This document shows positions 54,391-62,791 of a stretch of DNA of 64,000 nucleotides, piece after piece. A program made the translations under genes and the position numbers. Source of the DNA: Sebaldella sp. S0638. GTDB taxonomy: Bacteria > Fusobacteriota > Fusobacteriia > Fusobacteriales > Leptotrichiaceae. The stretch's first letter is position 1, and every line of letters starts with the position of its first letter. Under the pieces are notes generated by a model that ran no database searches, was not told where the DNA came from, and saw only the letters and a program-made list of their open reading frames with translations. The stretch lies in the NCBI RefSeq assembly GCF_024158605.1, contig NZ_JAMZGM010000002.1, positions 62,001-126,000 on the forward strand, in the 5' to 3' direction.

Positions 54391-55047
54391 ATGAGATATA
54401 AAGGTGTAATATTTGATCTTGACGGCACAATTCTTAATACTATTTATGATTTGGGAAACAGTGTGAATAAGACGCTTGAAAAGTACGGCCAGCCGCTTCA
54501 TTCCTATGAAGACTATAAAAAGAAAATAGGATGTGGATTTAAGGATTTAATAAAAAGAAGCTTTCCCGACATGACAGAAGAAATTGTTCTGGAACAAGCT
54601 TTAAAAGACTTTCTTGAAATATATGACAGTTCCTATATGAATGATACCAAACCTTATGACGGTATTTGCGAAGTCCTGGAAACTCTCTTGACGAATGGCA
54701 TAAAAATGGGAGTTAATTCCAATAAAAGAGATGATTATACCAACAAATTAATTGAAAAATTTTTTTCTGATGTAAATTTTTACGGAGTTTTTGGTGAAAG
54801 AACTAATACTCCCAAAAAGCCGGCTCCTGATTCTGCGTTGGAAATAGCAGGACTTATGAATCTGAATCCCGGTGAAATTCTTTATATCGGAGATTCTAAA
54901 ACTGATATATTAACAGGACATAATGCCGGCATGGCTTCAGCGGGGGTTTTATGGGGATTTAGAAATAAGGAAGAGTTTGAGAAAAATAATGCTGATTATA
55001 TTATAAGCACTCCTTACGAAATTTTAGAATTATTTGATATTTTATAA
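54391..55047 (+). CDS. HAD family phosphatase (phosphoglycolate phosphatase-like)
   Basis: A 218-residue HAD hydrolase with cap domain. Motif I is FDLDGTILNT at the N-terminus, motif II NSNKRDD near residue 108, and motif III/IV LYIGDSKTDILTGHNAG near 165. It probably dephosphorylates a sugar phosphate linked to the PTS/aldolase pathway. Start at ATG 54391 (GAGAGGTTATT upstream), not the TTG 15 bp earlier. The 120 bp before it contain small inverted repeats (TTACAG/CTGTAA, GTAATT/AATTAC). It is the last gene of the operon. Confidence 0.9.
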   Translation: MRYKGVIFDLDGTILNTIYDLGNSVNKTLEKYGQPLHSYEDYKKKIGCGFKDLIKRSFPDMTEEIVLEQALKDFLEIYDSSYMNDTKPYDGICEVLETLLTNGIKMGVNSNKRDDYTNKLIEKFFSDVNFYGVFGERTNTPKKPAPDSALEIAGLMNLNPGEILYIGDSKTDILTGHNAGMASAGVLWGFRNKEEFEKNNADYIISTPYEILELFDIL

Positions 55048-55071
55048 AAATCCTTATTTGTAATTATAAAG

Positions 55072-55099
55072 CGGGTTGTACTAAAAGCAGTACAACCCG
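55072..55099. terminator. Strong terminator between convergent operons
   Basis: 11-bp perfect stem CGGGTTGTACT / AGTACAACCCG with a 6-base loop, followed by TTATTTTAT on the plus strand. It ends the PTS operon and may also stop the minus-strand STM4011-type operon, where CTTTATAATT follows. Confidence 0.85.
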
Positions 55100-55163
55100 T
55101 TATTTTATAAAATTAATCCGGTAAATTATGTCAATCTATAAATCAAAATACAAAGCGGAAAAT

Positions 55164-55778
55164 CTAATCATCCCACTCCTCATAAATAGAACTGAAAGGA
55201 TACTCTTCTTCCATTATATTTTTCAAATATTCATCAAAGCTGTTTGCAATAACTCTGTAACTGTCAGGGTCATGTAAATATCGAATTACCTGCCCTTTCA
55301 CCCCTTTTTTCCCCGGATCAAAATCTATAAAAAGACACGATGTTCCTCCATTATTTATACAATCTGCAAAATTCAGCCATTTGTTATGAGAAATATTTGT
55401 TTTTATTCTTTTGTCAAAATCTTCAGCATTATCTTCAATCCACTCTTCCCCATATATTTCCTCAATACTCTGTTTACTGTATTTCTTTTCTGCTTCTCCT
55501 AATATCTGAGCACAGGATTTTAGATAATAAGGATATTCTCCTCCGTCAACATCAGAATTTAACACAGGAATTAAAACATATATTCCGTCTATTTCTTCAT
55601 GATATGTTCCCCGCTTCATTCTCCATAAATCCAGCAGTGACTCCGGACAATCAGAATAAAGACTTTTCAGGCGGGATATTTCATCTTCCGCAGCAGGCGG
55701 TATTATCTCGAATTTTTCTATCTGTTCATCTGTCATAAATTCTACCAGACCATCAAAATATCTGTCAGCCAGATCCAT
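55164..55778 (-). CDS. SMI1/KNR4 (SUKH)-like protein
   Basis: A 204-residue protein with the SUKH/SMI1-KNR4 pattern: PPAAEDEISRLKSLY near the N-terminus, PESLLDLWRMKRGT near residue 45, WLNFADCINNGGTSCLFIDFDP in the middle and RVIANSFDEYLKNIMEEE at the end. SUKH proteins often act as immunity proteins against toxins but also occur in other roles. It is the last gene of the STM4011-type operon. No toxin gene is beside it. ATG 55778 with GAGGTGGGAATAAA upstream. Confidence 0.75.
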   Translation of the reverse strand: MDLADRYFDGLVEFMTDEQIEKFEIIPPAAEDEISRLKSLYSDCPESLLDLWRMKRGTYHEEIDGIYVLIPVLNSDVDGGEYPYYLKSCAQILGEAEKKYSKQSIEEIYGEEWIEDNAEDFDKRIKTNISHNKWLNFADCINNGGTSCLFIDFDPGKKGVKGQVIRYLHDPDSYRVIANSFDEYLKNIMEEEYPFSSIYEEWDD

Positions 55779-55804
55779 TTTATTCCCACCTCTCATAATT
55801 TTTA

Positions 55805-56203
55805 TTATTCAAAAAGCATATTATCAAATAACTCGTCTATCCCGCTGGAATCACAGTTATCCCTGTATATTCCGTTAAGATAAAGATAAGCAGCTGTCCT
55901 CTTTATCAAAAGATCAATTGTTTTCTCTCCCTGCTCGGCAGCAGAAATATTTTTTGCTTCATACGCTTTTTTTACATCTTCACCAAGTGTTTGCACCACA
56001 AAATTCAGTTCCTCGGCTCTTCCTGTATAGTTCGCAGCCCATAGCTGCCTTTCCTTTTCGGGCATTGCTTTACACCTTTTTATCTCGCCGGCTCCGAGCT
56101 TTTTGGCTTCTTCCTTAGCATTATTCATAAATTTTACACTTTCAGTGTCTGCATTAACTGCTAAAAATAAACATAAAAATATCAAAAAAATAATTTTTCT
56201 CAT
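55805..56203 (-). CDS. Small exported hypothetical protein
   Basis: A 132-residue protein with a clear signal peptide (MRKIIFLIFLCLFLAVNA, cleavage probably before DTES). The mature part is helical and charged (NNAKEEAKKLGAGEIKRC, KERQLWAANYTGRAEEL) and has two cysteines, one near the start and one in DNCDSSG near the end, which could form a disulfide. Family not recognised. RBS GGGAGGAAAG. It lies 16 bp after the STM4011-family gene, so it belongs to that operon; its link to the pathway is unknown. Confidence 0.7.
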   Translation of the reverse strand: MRKIIFLIFLCLFLAVNADTESVKFMNNAKEEAKKLGAGEIKRCKAMPEKERQLWAANYTGRAEELNFVVQTLGEDVKKAYEAKNISAAEQGEKTIDLLIKRTAAYLYLNGIYRDNCDSSGIDELFDNMLFE

Positions 56204-56219
56204 CTTTCCTCCCTAATAC

Positions 56220-57071
56220 TTAAAGCATCCGCCCAAGCAGGCTCTTTTTATATACTTTCCCCAAATTCAGCCCCTTGATATTGGTATATCCGATATAACA
56301 AGTACATCTGGAATACCTGCATCCATCACTGGCTTTTATATCTGCTATATTCTCTTTAAATATATTTCCCAGATTTTTTCTGTCCTGCCAGCATCTGTGC
56401 AATATCCCGTTATACTCCATCCAGAATACACTTTCGCCGGTTCTGCACTCACACCCTTTTGACTTATAATTTTCCAGATTTACTTCAAAAAGATGATCTA
56501 TATTACATAAAAATTCTATATCTTTTTCAGAATAATAATTTTTTTCATCTTTATAAGCATTAACCCAAAAATATGGTCTTGTATTTTTCAGCAGATTCAT
56601 TTTTTCTTTTAAGCTGAAAATCATATCAAAATTTTCATGAACTCCCACTGTTCCTACAGAAAATTTTATATTTTCCCTGTCAAGAAATACAAGTTTTTCA
56701 AAAAAATCCTCAAGTTTAGTTTCGTCTGGATGATATGTTGTCCATAGTATAACCTTATCTTTATTCACATTTTTCAGCCATTTGAGATTTCCGCCAAGAT
56801 TAGTCTGAACTACAATTTCTGTAATATTATCAAGCTTTGATAACATTGAAATACCTGACTTATAATGGTCAAAATTCAGAATTTCCCCTCTTGGAGCAAG
56901 AAAAATCCTGAATTTATCCGTACTCTTTTTCAAAAAATCAGTAAATTTTCTAAAATATATCTTATCCTTTTCCAGATCATCCTTATTCAGCGTATACTTG
57001 GAAAAAGGACAGTAACTGCATTTATAGTTACAGTATCTTAAATAATTTCTGTAATAAAGTGTATACTCCAT
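56220..57071 (-). CDS. STM4011 family radical SAM protein
   Basis: A 283-residue radical SAM protein with the cluster motif CNYKCSYC (about residues 14-21) near the N-terminus. Further cysteines near the C-terminus (CECRTG, HRCWQDR, CRYSRCTCYIGYTN) suggest an auxiliary Fe-S cluster or SPASM-like site. Length and context fit the STM4011 family, always found with STM4012-4015. Its substrate is not known. It starts 2 bp after the STM4012 gene (GGAG upstream), so the two radical SAM proteins are translationally coupled. Confidence 0.82.
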   Translation of the reverse strand: MEYTLYYRNYLRYCNYKCSYCPFSKYTLNKDDLEKDKIYFRKFTDFLKKSTDKFRIFLAPRGEILNFDHYKSGISMLSKLDNITEIVVQTNLGGNLKWLKNVNKDKVILWTTYHPDETKLEDFFEKLVFLDRENIKFSVGTVGVHENFDMIFSLKEKMNLLKNTRPYFWVNAYKDEKNYYSEKDIEFLCNIDHLFEVNLENYKSKGCECRTGESVFWMEYNGILHRCWQDRKNLGNIFKENIADIKASDGCRYSRCTCYIGYTNIKGLNLGKVYKKSLLGRML

Positions 57072-57073
57072 AA

Positions 57074-58417
57074 TTACTCCATAAATTCTTCCATTTTTCT
57101 TTTTATCTCATCTGTTATAAATAATGTTCCTATATAATCAGAGTATTTCAAGCCTTTTTCCGACGGGAAAATTCTATTTTTATCCCTGATCAGATATCCT
57201 TCATTTATCAGTCTTTCCAGCTCAGGGAATTCCGTTAAAGGATTACTATGAAATCTTTCCGTATAATCCTCAGTGTCAAAACCTGTTATTTTTAATATAG
57301 ATTTCAAAATATACTTTATTTTCTGTTCTTCCTCTGATAATTTATACCCATATCCCGCAAAATCAAAATTATCCTCTTTAAGGTAATTATCTATTATAGC
57401 GTTTATATTTTTATCCTCTACGGCATATTTACCTGAATAGTGTATATTTCCAATATATGACCTTGCACCGCACCCTATTCCGAGCATTTTATTCTCCTGA
57501 CAGGAATAATCCGGATACAGCTCCTTTTTCATGCTCTTTGCTATAAAATTTCTCATGGAAGTCTGAATATATCCGTTTTCTGCGAGTATTTTCACAGCAT
57601 TTTCGTACATCTGCCCCATTAAATCATGATCTGCCTTATAATTCTCATATAATTTTGTCTTTTCCCTCACATATAAAGGATATATAAATATTTCCTCAGG
57701 CTTACAGCTTATCACCCTGTAGAGCGATTCTTCCCATGTCTGTGCTGTCTGCCCCAGAAGCCCGTAAATAAGATCAAGATTTCTGATTTCTATGCTGCTT
57801 TCTTCTGAAAACAATATTTCCAGAGCATTTTCCACATCGTTCTCCAGTTCATTTCTGTATATTCCTTTCAGCTCGTTATCATAAAAACTCTGGATTCCTA
57901 TACTTAACCTGTTCAAATGATACTTTTTCAAAAGCAGAAAATACTCTTGAGAAAGCGTCTTCGGTGAAGTTTCCATTGAAAAAAAGACCTGTTCAAAATC
58001 TATACCAAGATAATTTTCCAATGACATAAGAAGTTTCTCCATTAGTCCCGTATCCAAAACAGTAGGAGTACCCCCGCCTAAAATAACACTGGAAAATCTT
58101 GCCCCGTCCTTGTCTGTCCCCAGTATTCCCGGTTTCCCATAAGCCTTAATTTCCTCAATAAGCTTATCCACATACTGCTCTAACCTGTCAGGGGAAAAAC
58201 ATGTCGTGGACATCAGATTACAGTATCCGCATTTATTAGTACAAAAAGGAATGTGGATATAAAGGGATACATTACTGTTATCCCCATTTCCCCATAACTC
58301 TCTGATATTTTCCGGTTTCTCGAATTCCCTGTAAGATTTTTTATGCGGGAATGAGTAAATATAGCTGCTGTAAGGATTTATTTTTGAATCATTAATATTT
58401 TTCACTAATCCCACCAT
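57074..58417 (-). CDS. STM4012 family radical SAM protein (HemN-like)
   Basis: A 447-residue HemN-like radical SAM protein with HIPFCTNKCGYCNL (about residues 54-67) giving the CxxxCxxC cluster, followed by VILGGGTPTVLD and SIGIQSFYDNELKGIYRNEL as in coproporphyrinogen oxidase-like enzymes. No haem pathway genes are near, and the neighbours identify it as the STM4012 family. The GTG at residue 5 (GGTGGGATTA upstream) could be the true start. It overlaps the DUF4253-like gene by 13 bp. Confidence 0.82.
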   Translation of the reverse strand: MVGLVKNINDSKINPYSSYIYSFPHKKSYREFEKPENIRELWGNGDNSNVSLYIHIPFCTNKCGYCNLMSTTCFSPDRLEQYVDKLIEEIKAYGKPGILGTDKDGARFSSVILGGGTPTVLDTGLMEKLLMSLENYLGIDFEQVFFSMETSPKTLSQEYFLLLKKYHLNRLSIGIQSFYDNELKGIYRNELENDVENALEILFSEESSIEIRNLDLIYGLLGQTAQTWEESLYRVISCKPEEIFIYPLYVREKTKLYENYKADHDLMGQMYENAVKILAENGYIQTSMRNFIAKSMKKELYPDYSCQENKMLGIGCGARSYIGNIHYSGKYAVEDKNINAIIDNYLKEDNFDFAGYGYKLSEEEQKIKYILKSILKITGFDTEDYTERFHSNPLTEFPELERLINEGYLIRDKNRIFPSEKGLKYSDYIGTLFITDEIKRKMEEFME

Positions 58418-58971
58418 AAAAATATACTGTTTGTATCTTCGAGACTCTCCGCAATGGAATTTATCTCTCCTGTTCCCTGATCTACTATATCAGGACAAAA
58501 CTCGTATATATCCTTTGTAAGTTCCCCCAGATCTTCCGGGAGTTTATTAAATTCCAGAACTACTGTATCTGTTTCGGCATGGCTCACATTTACCCCGTAT
58601 TTTTCATCATACTCTTTTATTTTATTTATGAGATCTTCAGTTTCAAAGCCGTAATTTATTGCGTCTGACTCTGCCATTCTGAGAACATCGTCCCATGTTG
58701 TTTTCTTTGTTATTACTAATTCAGAATATCTCTTTCCCTTTTTTATATCTTCATCATTTATTGGTGCAAGAAAATTCGTAGTTCCTATAAACACTGTATA
58801 ATCTTTTCCCAAAGCAAACTTTATATCCTCGGAAAAATCATACAGATCCTTATTCTCCACCACAGTGGAATATGTATCAGGAATTCTCTTTTCTTCACGT
58901 CCAAAATCCACTGTTATAAAATTTCTCAGTTTTTTCCCGGTTATTTTCTCTACTTCTCTAAGTTTTTCCAT
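58405..58971 (-). CDS. DUF4253-like protein
   Basis: A 188-residue acidic soluble protein. The C-terminal region (SHAETDTVVLEF, YEFCPDIVDQGTGEI, and the FLWWD end) fits my memory of DUF4253. No catalytic motif is known. It lies inside the STM4011-4015 operon between STM4013 and STM4012 and overlaps STM4012 by 13 bp, so it is very likely part of the same system even if it is not a core member. RBS AGGAGGGATAAAG. Confidence 0.62.
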   Translation of the reverse strand: MEKLREVEKITGKKLRNFITVDFGREEKRIPDTYSTVVENKDLYDFSEDIKFALGKDYTVFIGTTNFLAPINDEDIKKGKRYSELVITKKTTWDDVLRMAESDAINYGFETEDLINKIKEYDEKYGVNVSHAETDTVVLEFNKLPEDLGELTKDIYEFCPDIVDQGTGEINSIAESLEDTNSIFLWWD

Positions 58972-58992
58972 CTTTATCCCTCCTGATTAAAT

Positions 58993-59841
58993 TTATAGAA
59001 AAAAATGTTTATAAGGTACAGTCCACACTACTTCATGGGCAAGGTTATGCCCTTCGAAGCCATCTTCCCCGTAACATGTCCCATGGTCAGATAAAGCTAT
59101 ACAAAATGTTTTGTTTCTCTCCCTCATATGTTCAAAAAGAGGTTCAAGGCACTTATCTACATACCTCAAAGCAGCAGCCTGACTTTCTGTTCCGTCATAT
59201 TTTGAGGCAAGAATATTTTTCCCGGGATCGTATTCATTCATCCTCTCCTTATACTCTTCAAGATAATAGTAATTAGGCCCGTGAATAGCTGATATATTCA
59301 AAAATAAAAACACCCTCTCATCTTTTCCGAGACTTTTCAAAAGCTTCAAAGCCTGCTTTACCTGATATTCCACAGATTTTGGATTAGTAACACCAAACTT
59401 CGGGTTCCAGTAGCTTTCAGTAAACATATTCGGCAATACACTGCATAATTCATTACTTTTATTAAAGAAAATCACACCGCCTATGCAAATAGTCTTATAC
59501 CCTTCTTTTTCCATTGCTTTCACAATATTCGGCGTATCAAAAAAATATATATTTTCATGATTTTTATACTTTAGCATACTGTTTTTCATGGAAAACAAAT
59601 ATTCTCTTTCATTTAACGGCACATATTCAGAAGGTGTAGGCAGAAAGCCTGCAAAAAAACTGTGATGCGAAGAGTATGTATAATCACCGGGACTGTGTCT
59701 TTTTTCCCAGCCGCCGGCAGCACACAGATTAGGAAGGTTTCCTGCGAGATATTCCTGTTCCGCTACGTCATATCTGAGAGTATCCAGAGTAATAAAAAGA
59801 ATATCATCTTTTCCTACTATTTCATTCATATTTATCTGCAT
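58993..59841 (-). CDS. STM4013/SEN3800 family hydrolase (alkaline phosphatase fold)
   Basis: A 282-residue hydrolase of the alkaline phosphatase/sulfatase superfamily. DILFITLDTLRYD (metal Asp 20) opens the fold. The nucleophile region reads YTYSSHHSFFAGFLP; by alignment with the sulfatase C/S-x-P-S-R core, the nucleophile is Thr 55, as in phosphodiesterases, and not a formylglycine Cys/Ser. The distal metal site is SDHGTCYGEDG...GHNLAHE. No signal peptide, so it acts in the cytoplasm. Part of the STM4011-4015 set. ATG with GAGGAAATAA. Confidence 0.82.
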   Translation of the reverse strand: MQINMNEIVGKDDILFITLDTLRYDVAEQEYLAGNLPNLCAAGGWEKRHSPGDYTYSSHHSFFAGFLPTPSEYVPLNEREYLFSMKNSMLKYKNHENIYFFDTPNIVKAMEKEGYKTICIGGVIFFNKSNELCSVLPNMFTESYWNPKFGVTNPKSVEYQVKQALKLLKSLGKDERVFLFLNISAIHGPNYYYLEEYKERMNEYDPGKNILASKYDGTESQAAALRYVDKCLEPLFEHMRERNKTFCIALSDHGTCYGEDGFEGHNLAHEVVWTVPYKHFFL

Positions 59842-59868
59842 TTATTTCCTCTTTTCCTGAGTATTCAA

Positions 59869-59901
59869 AAATACAGCGTTTTTATAAATAAAGCTGTATT
59901 T
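59869..59901 (-). terminator. Hairpin with U-run inside the STM4011-type operon
   Basis: Minus-strand arms AAATACAGC / GCTGTATTT with a 15-base loop, followed by TTGAATAC (TTTTTG including the stem end). It lies in the 79-bp gap between STM4014 and STM4013 and may attenuate expression of the downstream genes. Confidence 0.5.
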
Positions 59902-59920
59902 CCAATTCGATTAATTAATT

Positions 59921-61054
59921 TTATTTTCTCAAAGCTCTTTCTTTCAATGCTTCTCTTATTTCCGCGTAATATACATTCTCAGGCGAGTCAATAAGATTAT
60001 GAAACAAATCTCCAAAAGGATTCACATCAATAATATAAGGCTTAAAATTATTAGAGATCAAAACATCTATTCCGGCATATAAAGATTTATCAAAAATCCT
60101 CATTACATCTTCTGAAGCTTCTGTGAGAAGTTTCAAATGTTTTTCTTCCATAAATTCACTGCTTTCTTTCCTCATATTTTTCAAATGAAGATTTGTAATA
60201 GGACCGGTACTAAGCCGCGAGAGCATATATTCCGCCTTTTTTCCCGCTGCAAAAACTCTTGTATCAAAGCCGTATTTTTCATATGTAAGCTTTGGAAGCC
60301 ACTTTTCTATATGGGCTCCATTTTCTATAACCCAGTTTATCATATTTTTTATTACATTTTTTTCAGTGTACATCTTTACTCTGTAGGTACTGAAAAATTC
60401 CCTTTTTCCGTTTTCTTCGGAATAATTCAGCGAAGTAAATATCTTTTCCTCATCTAACTTTGGATTGTATGAATAAGCAAGCACCCCTGTACTTCCTGAT
60501 CCACATCTTAATTTTATAAAATATTTTGCTGTTTTATTTTTAACAGTTTCAAAAAAATCATCATAATTTTGAAAATCCCTTGTTCTTTCAGGAAGTAAAA
60601 AGCTGTTTTCCGAGCTGGAAAGATATTCATAAGTCGCTTTTTTATCCATCATAATCAAAAGTTCGTCTATATCACACATGAAATATGTATTTTTATAATC
60701 ATCAGATATTTCCGATATTTTTCCAAAGACATTTTTCACCCCGTCAAACCATACTCCCGGAGCCTTTATTATCTCGTCATTTTTTATCCCTGTTTTCTTC
60801 TCCTCAGCTAAAATAATCTCCGCCCCATTACCATACTCCAGAAATTTTCTGTATATTTCGGTATTTTTCTCAGGAGGTTCTATTTTTACAATATTGCTTT
60901 TTTCCAAAAATCCCCTGAGAATTTCAGGTTTATTCAGTAAATCCATCCAGTCTAAAACATTGTAAGAATAATCACCGGCTTTTTCAAGACATCCGGCAAA
61001 TGTTTTTATTCTTCTTCCGTTATTATCCCCTATTATCAAAAAAACATTTTCCAT
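59921..61054 (-). CDS. STM4014 family protein (ATP-grasp-like)
   Basis: A 377-residue protein with ATP-grasp features: FIKLRCGSGSTGVLAY near residue 180, a KLTYEKYGFDTRVFAAGKKA stretch near 260 and the metal-binding end YIIDVNPFGDLF near 345. Such enzymes join a carboxylate to an amine, thiol or alcohol at the cost of ATP, so it may tag or ligate a peptide or metabolite. It follows STM4015 by 4 bp and starts at an ATG next to a GTG (61054). Family call from neighbours and from this fold. Confidence 0.78.
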   Translation of the reverse strand: MENVFLIIGDNNGRRIKTFAGCLEKAGDYSYNVLDWMDLLNKPEILRGFLEKSNIVKIEPPEKNTEIYRKFLEYGNGAEIILAEEKKTGIKNDEIIKAPGVWFDGVKNVFGKISEISDDYKNTYFMCDIDELLIMMDKKATYEYLSSSENSFLLPERTRDFQNYDDFFETVKNKTAKYFIKLRCGSGSTGVLAYSYNPKLDEEKIFTSLNYSEENGKREFFSTYRVKMYTEKNVIKNMINWVIENGAHIEKWLPKLTYEKYGFDTRVFAAGKKAEYMLSRLSTGPITNLHLKNMRKESSEFMEEKHLKLLTEASEDVMRIFDKSLYAGIDVLISNNFKPYIIDVNPFGDLFHNLIDSPENVYYAEIREALKERALRK

Positions 61055-61058
61055 CACT

Positions 61059-61928
61059 CTACTCTGTTATATAAGGATATCTGTAGTCGTCTTCTTCGTC
61101 AAGATCAGCATCACCCTGATCACAGTGTGACTTTATCCCCAGTTCATCCAGTTTTTCCTTCAATTTCTTCAAATGCTTTTTTGAAGCATAGTTATAGTAT
61201 ATATTTAATTCTTTAAGGTGTGATATCTTGTCTATCTCTTCAAAAAGCATATCTACGCCGTCATCACTAAGTGTACCGTAAGAAAGATCAAGTATTTCAA
61301 GCTGTGGAAGGATATCTCCTTTCAGCACTGCCTCACATATTTCATCTTCTATGTCGCTGTTCTTCAATCCAAGGTATTTTAATTTCGGAAAATTTTCCTT
61401 TTTTGTAAAAGGAATTATATCCTTAATAGTACCGTCAAAACCGTAATTATCTACGCCCATATATATTTCCAAATGTTCCAGCAACGGCAATTCAGCACTT
61501 ACTATATCACTTAATACCGATTTTCCTGTTCCGCCTGATATGATTTCGATTTTTTTCAAAGTACCGCTTTTCATTTCCTTAAACCTGAGACCGCATCCGC
61601 CTTTTACTATCAAAGTCTCCAAATCAAAAGAATTAACCACAGGAGCCAGATCAGTATTCTGTATCCACGAAACCTCACACTCTTCCCATGAGATATCTCC
61701 CCAGTATAACTCTTTCAGATTAGGAAATTTTTCCTTGTTATCCACAAGATATTTTACAAGCTTGTCAGGTGCATTGTCATAAGCTGATTCCCACATCCCT
61801 ATAACCAGTTTTTCCGCATTATATGTACCGTGTTCATCCAGATATGCCTTTACTTTATCAGCAAGAACTACCCCTTGTTCTTCGCTTTCTTCCCAATCCA
61901 GATAAAATTTTTCGATATCTTTTTCCAT
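61059..61928 (-). CDS. STM4015 family leucine-rich-repeat-like protein
   Basis: A 289-residue protein of short leucine-rich repeats (FPNLKELYWGDISW, FDLETLIVKGG, LPLLEHLEIYMG, FPKLKYLGLKNSD, LPQLEILDLSYG, ISHLKELNIYYN). This fits the STM4015 family and would be a protein-binding surface. It ends in an acidic DLDEEDDYR tail. ATG 61928 preferred (AAGGGAG 11 bases upstream); a GTG lies inside the SD. First gene of the operon, 33 bp after the likely transcription start. Confidence 0.8.
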   Translation of the reverse strand: MEKDIEKFYLDWEESEEQGVVLADKVKAYLDEHGTYNAEKLVIGMWESAYDNAPDKLVKYLVDNKEKFPNLKELYWGDISWEECEVSWIQNTDLAPVVNSFDLETLIVKGGCGLRFKEMKSGTLKKIEIISGGTGKSVLSDIVSAELPLLEHLEIYMGVDNYGFDGTIKDIIPFTKKENFPKLKYLGLKNSDIEDEICEAVLKGDILPQLEILDLSYGTLSDDGVDMLFEEIDKISHLKELNIYYNYASKKHLKKLKEKLDELGIKSHCDQGDADLDEEDDYRYPYITE

Positions 61929-61967
61929 AACATTTATCACTCCCTTAGGTTTAATCTGTTTTATATT

Positions 61968-61996
61968 ATTTTACCACTATAAATGCTTTTTATCAA
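61968..61996 (-). promoter_or_regulatory. Promoter of the STM4011-STM4015-type operon
   Basis: Minus-strand TTGATA (plus 61991-61996), a 17-bp spacer and TAAAAT (61968-61973), with TG one base before the -10 (extended). It lies between the thermonuclease gene and STM4015, which shows the operon is a separate unit. Confidence 0.62.
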
Positions 61997-62000
61997 TAAT

Positions 62001-62576
62001 CTATGTTTCATTTTTTTTCTTATTTCTCTTTCGGAACTCCCACGGCGGAACTGGATTTCTTTTACTCCAGAGCCCCTTTCCATCAAATTTTGCTTTTTGC
62101 TCATATACTTTATACTGAACATCCTTTGGCGAATATTCTTTGTACCACCATGCATTTCCTTCTTTTACCATAGTTTCATTTATATTTTCTCCGTTCAGAT
62201 AGATAATGGAGATATCACGCCCGTATCTGTCTTTGGATATAAAATCAATATTTATATCCTTTCCCTGAATTCTGTTATAAAGATACTGCCTTGATTCCAT
62301 GCCGTATTCCTGATCTTTTTCAGGAGCATCAATTCCGTATAATCTGAGCTTTCTCTTTTCGCCGTGATCATTCACAGTTACAGTATCTCCGTCACTTACA
62401 TTCAAAACCCTGTATGTATCATCAGAAGGCATCCCTTTCTGTCCGAGATTATATTTATCGCCAAAATAGCTGACTAAAAAAATAATTACTGACACTATGG
62501 TTGTTATGTATTTCTTTTTTATATATTTCGTTTTTCGTCTTCTTGTAGTTGTTCTTCTTTTCTTTCTTCCTGCCAC
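62001..62576 (-). CDS. Membrane-anchored thermonuclease-like protein
   Basis: A 191-residue staphylococcal-nuclease (SNase) fold protein. A very basic N-terminus (RKKRRTTTRRRKTKYIKKK) precedes one membrane helix (ITTIVSVIIFLVSYF, about 25-39). The nuclease domain follows with VSDGDTVTV, LRLYGIDAPEKDQEYG (catalytic Arg and Glu) and KDRYGRDI (second Arg), so the active site is complete. It would face the outside of the inner membrane. Start is GTG 62576 with AGGAGGAGGAT upstream. No clear functional link to either neighbour; the basic tail may bind membranes or nucleic acid. Confidence 0.85.
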   Translation of the reverse strand: MAGRKKRRTTTRRRKTKYIKKKYITTIVSVIIFLVSYFGDKYNLGQKGMPSDDTYRVLNVSDGDTVTVNDHGEKRKLRLYGIDAPEKDQEYGMESRQYLYNRIQGKDINIDFISKDRYGRDISIIYLNGENINETMVKEGNAWWYKEYSPKDVQYKVYEQKAKFDGKGLWSKRNPVPPWEFRKRNKKKNET

Positions 62577-62753
62577 ATCCTCCTCCTGATTTTTTAGATT
62601 AATACAAATATCTTATATAAAATATTTCCTTTTGTCAAAGCCTATTTTAAAAATTTTCTGCCTGTTTTATCTGTTTTTAAGTCTGTTTATACTTTTACAC
62701 TATAAAATTACCCTTCATAAAAAACTATTGTATTATTTTTAGCGAAAATACGT

Positions 62754-62759
62754 TATAAT
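62754..62759 (+). promoter_or_regulatory. -10 box before the exported protein pair
   Basis: Perfect TATAAT, 32 bp upstream of the next ATG. A matching -35 box is poor (TATTAT at 17 bp). It lies at the start of the plus-strand pair. Confidence 0.35.
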
Positions 62760-62791
62760 ATGATGAAACAACCTTTTAATATGGAGGAATC

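Noticed and set aside
57074-58417. Coproporphyrinogen oxidase HemN
   Set aside because: It is HemN-like in sequence, but the surrounding gene set matches STM4011-4015 and no haem genes are near.
56220-59841. Anaerobic sulfatase plus maturase pair
   Set aside because: The hydrolase has Thr at the nucleophile site and no C/S-x-P-S-R core, so formylglycine maturation is not expected.
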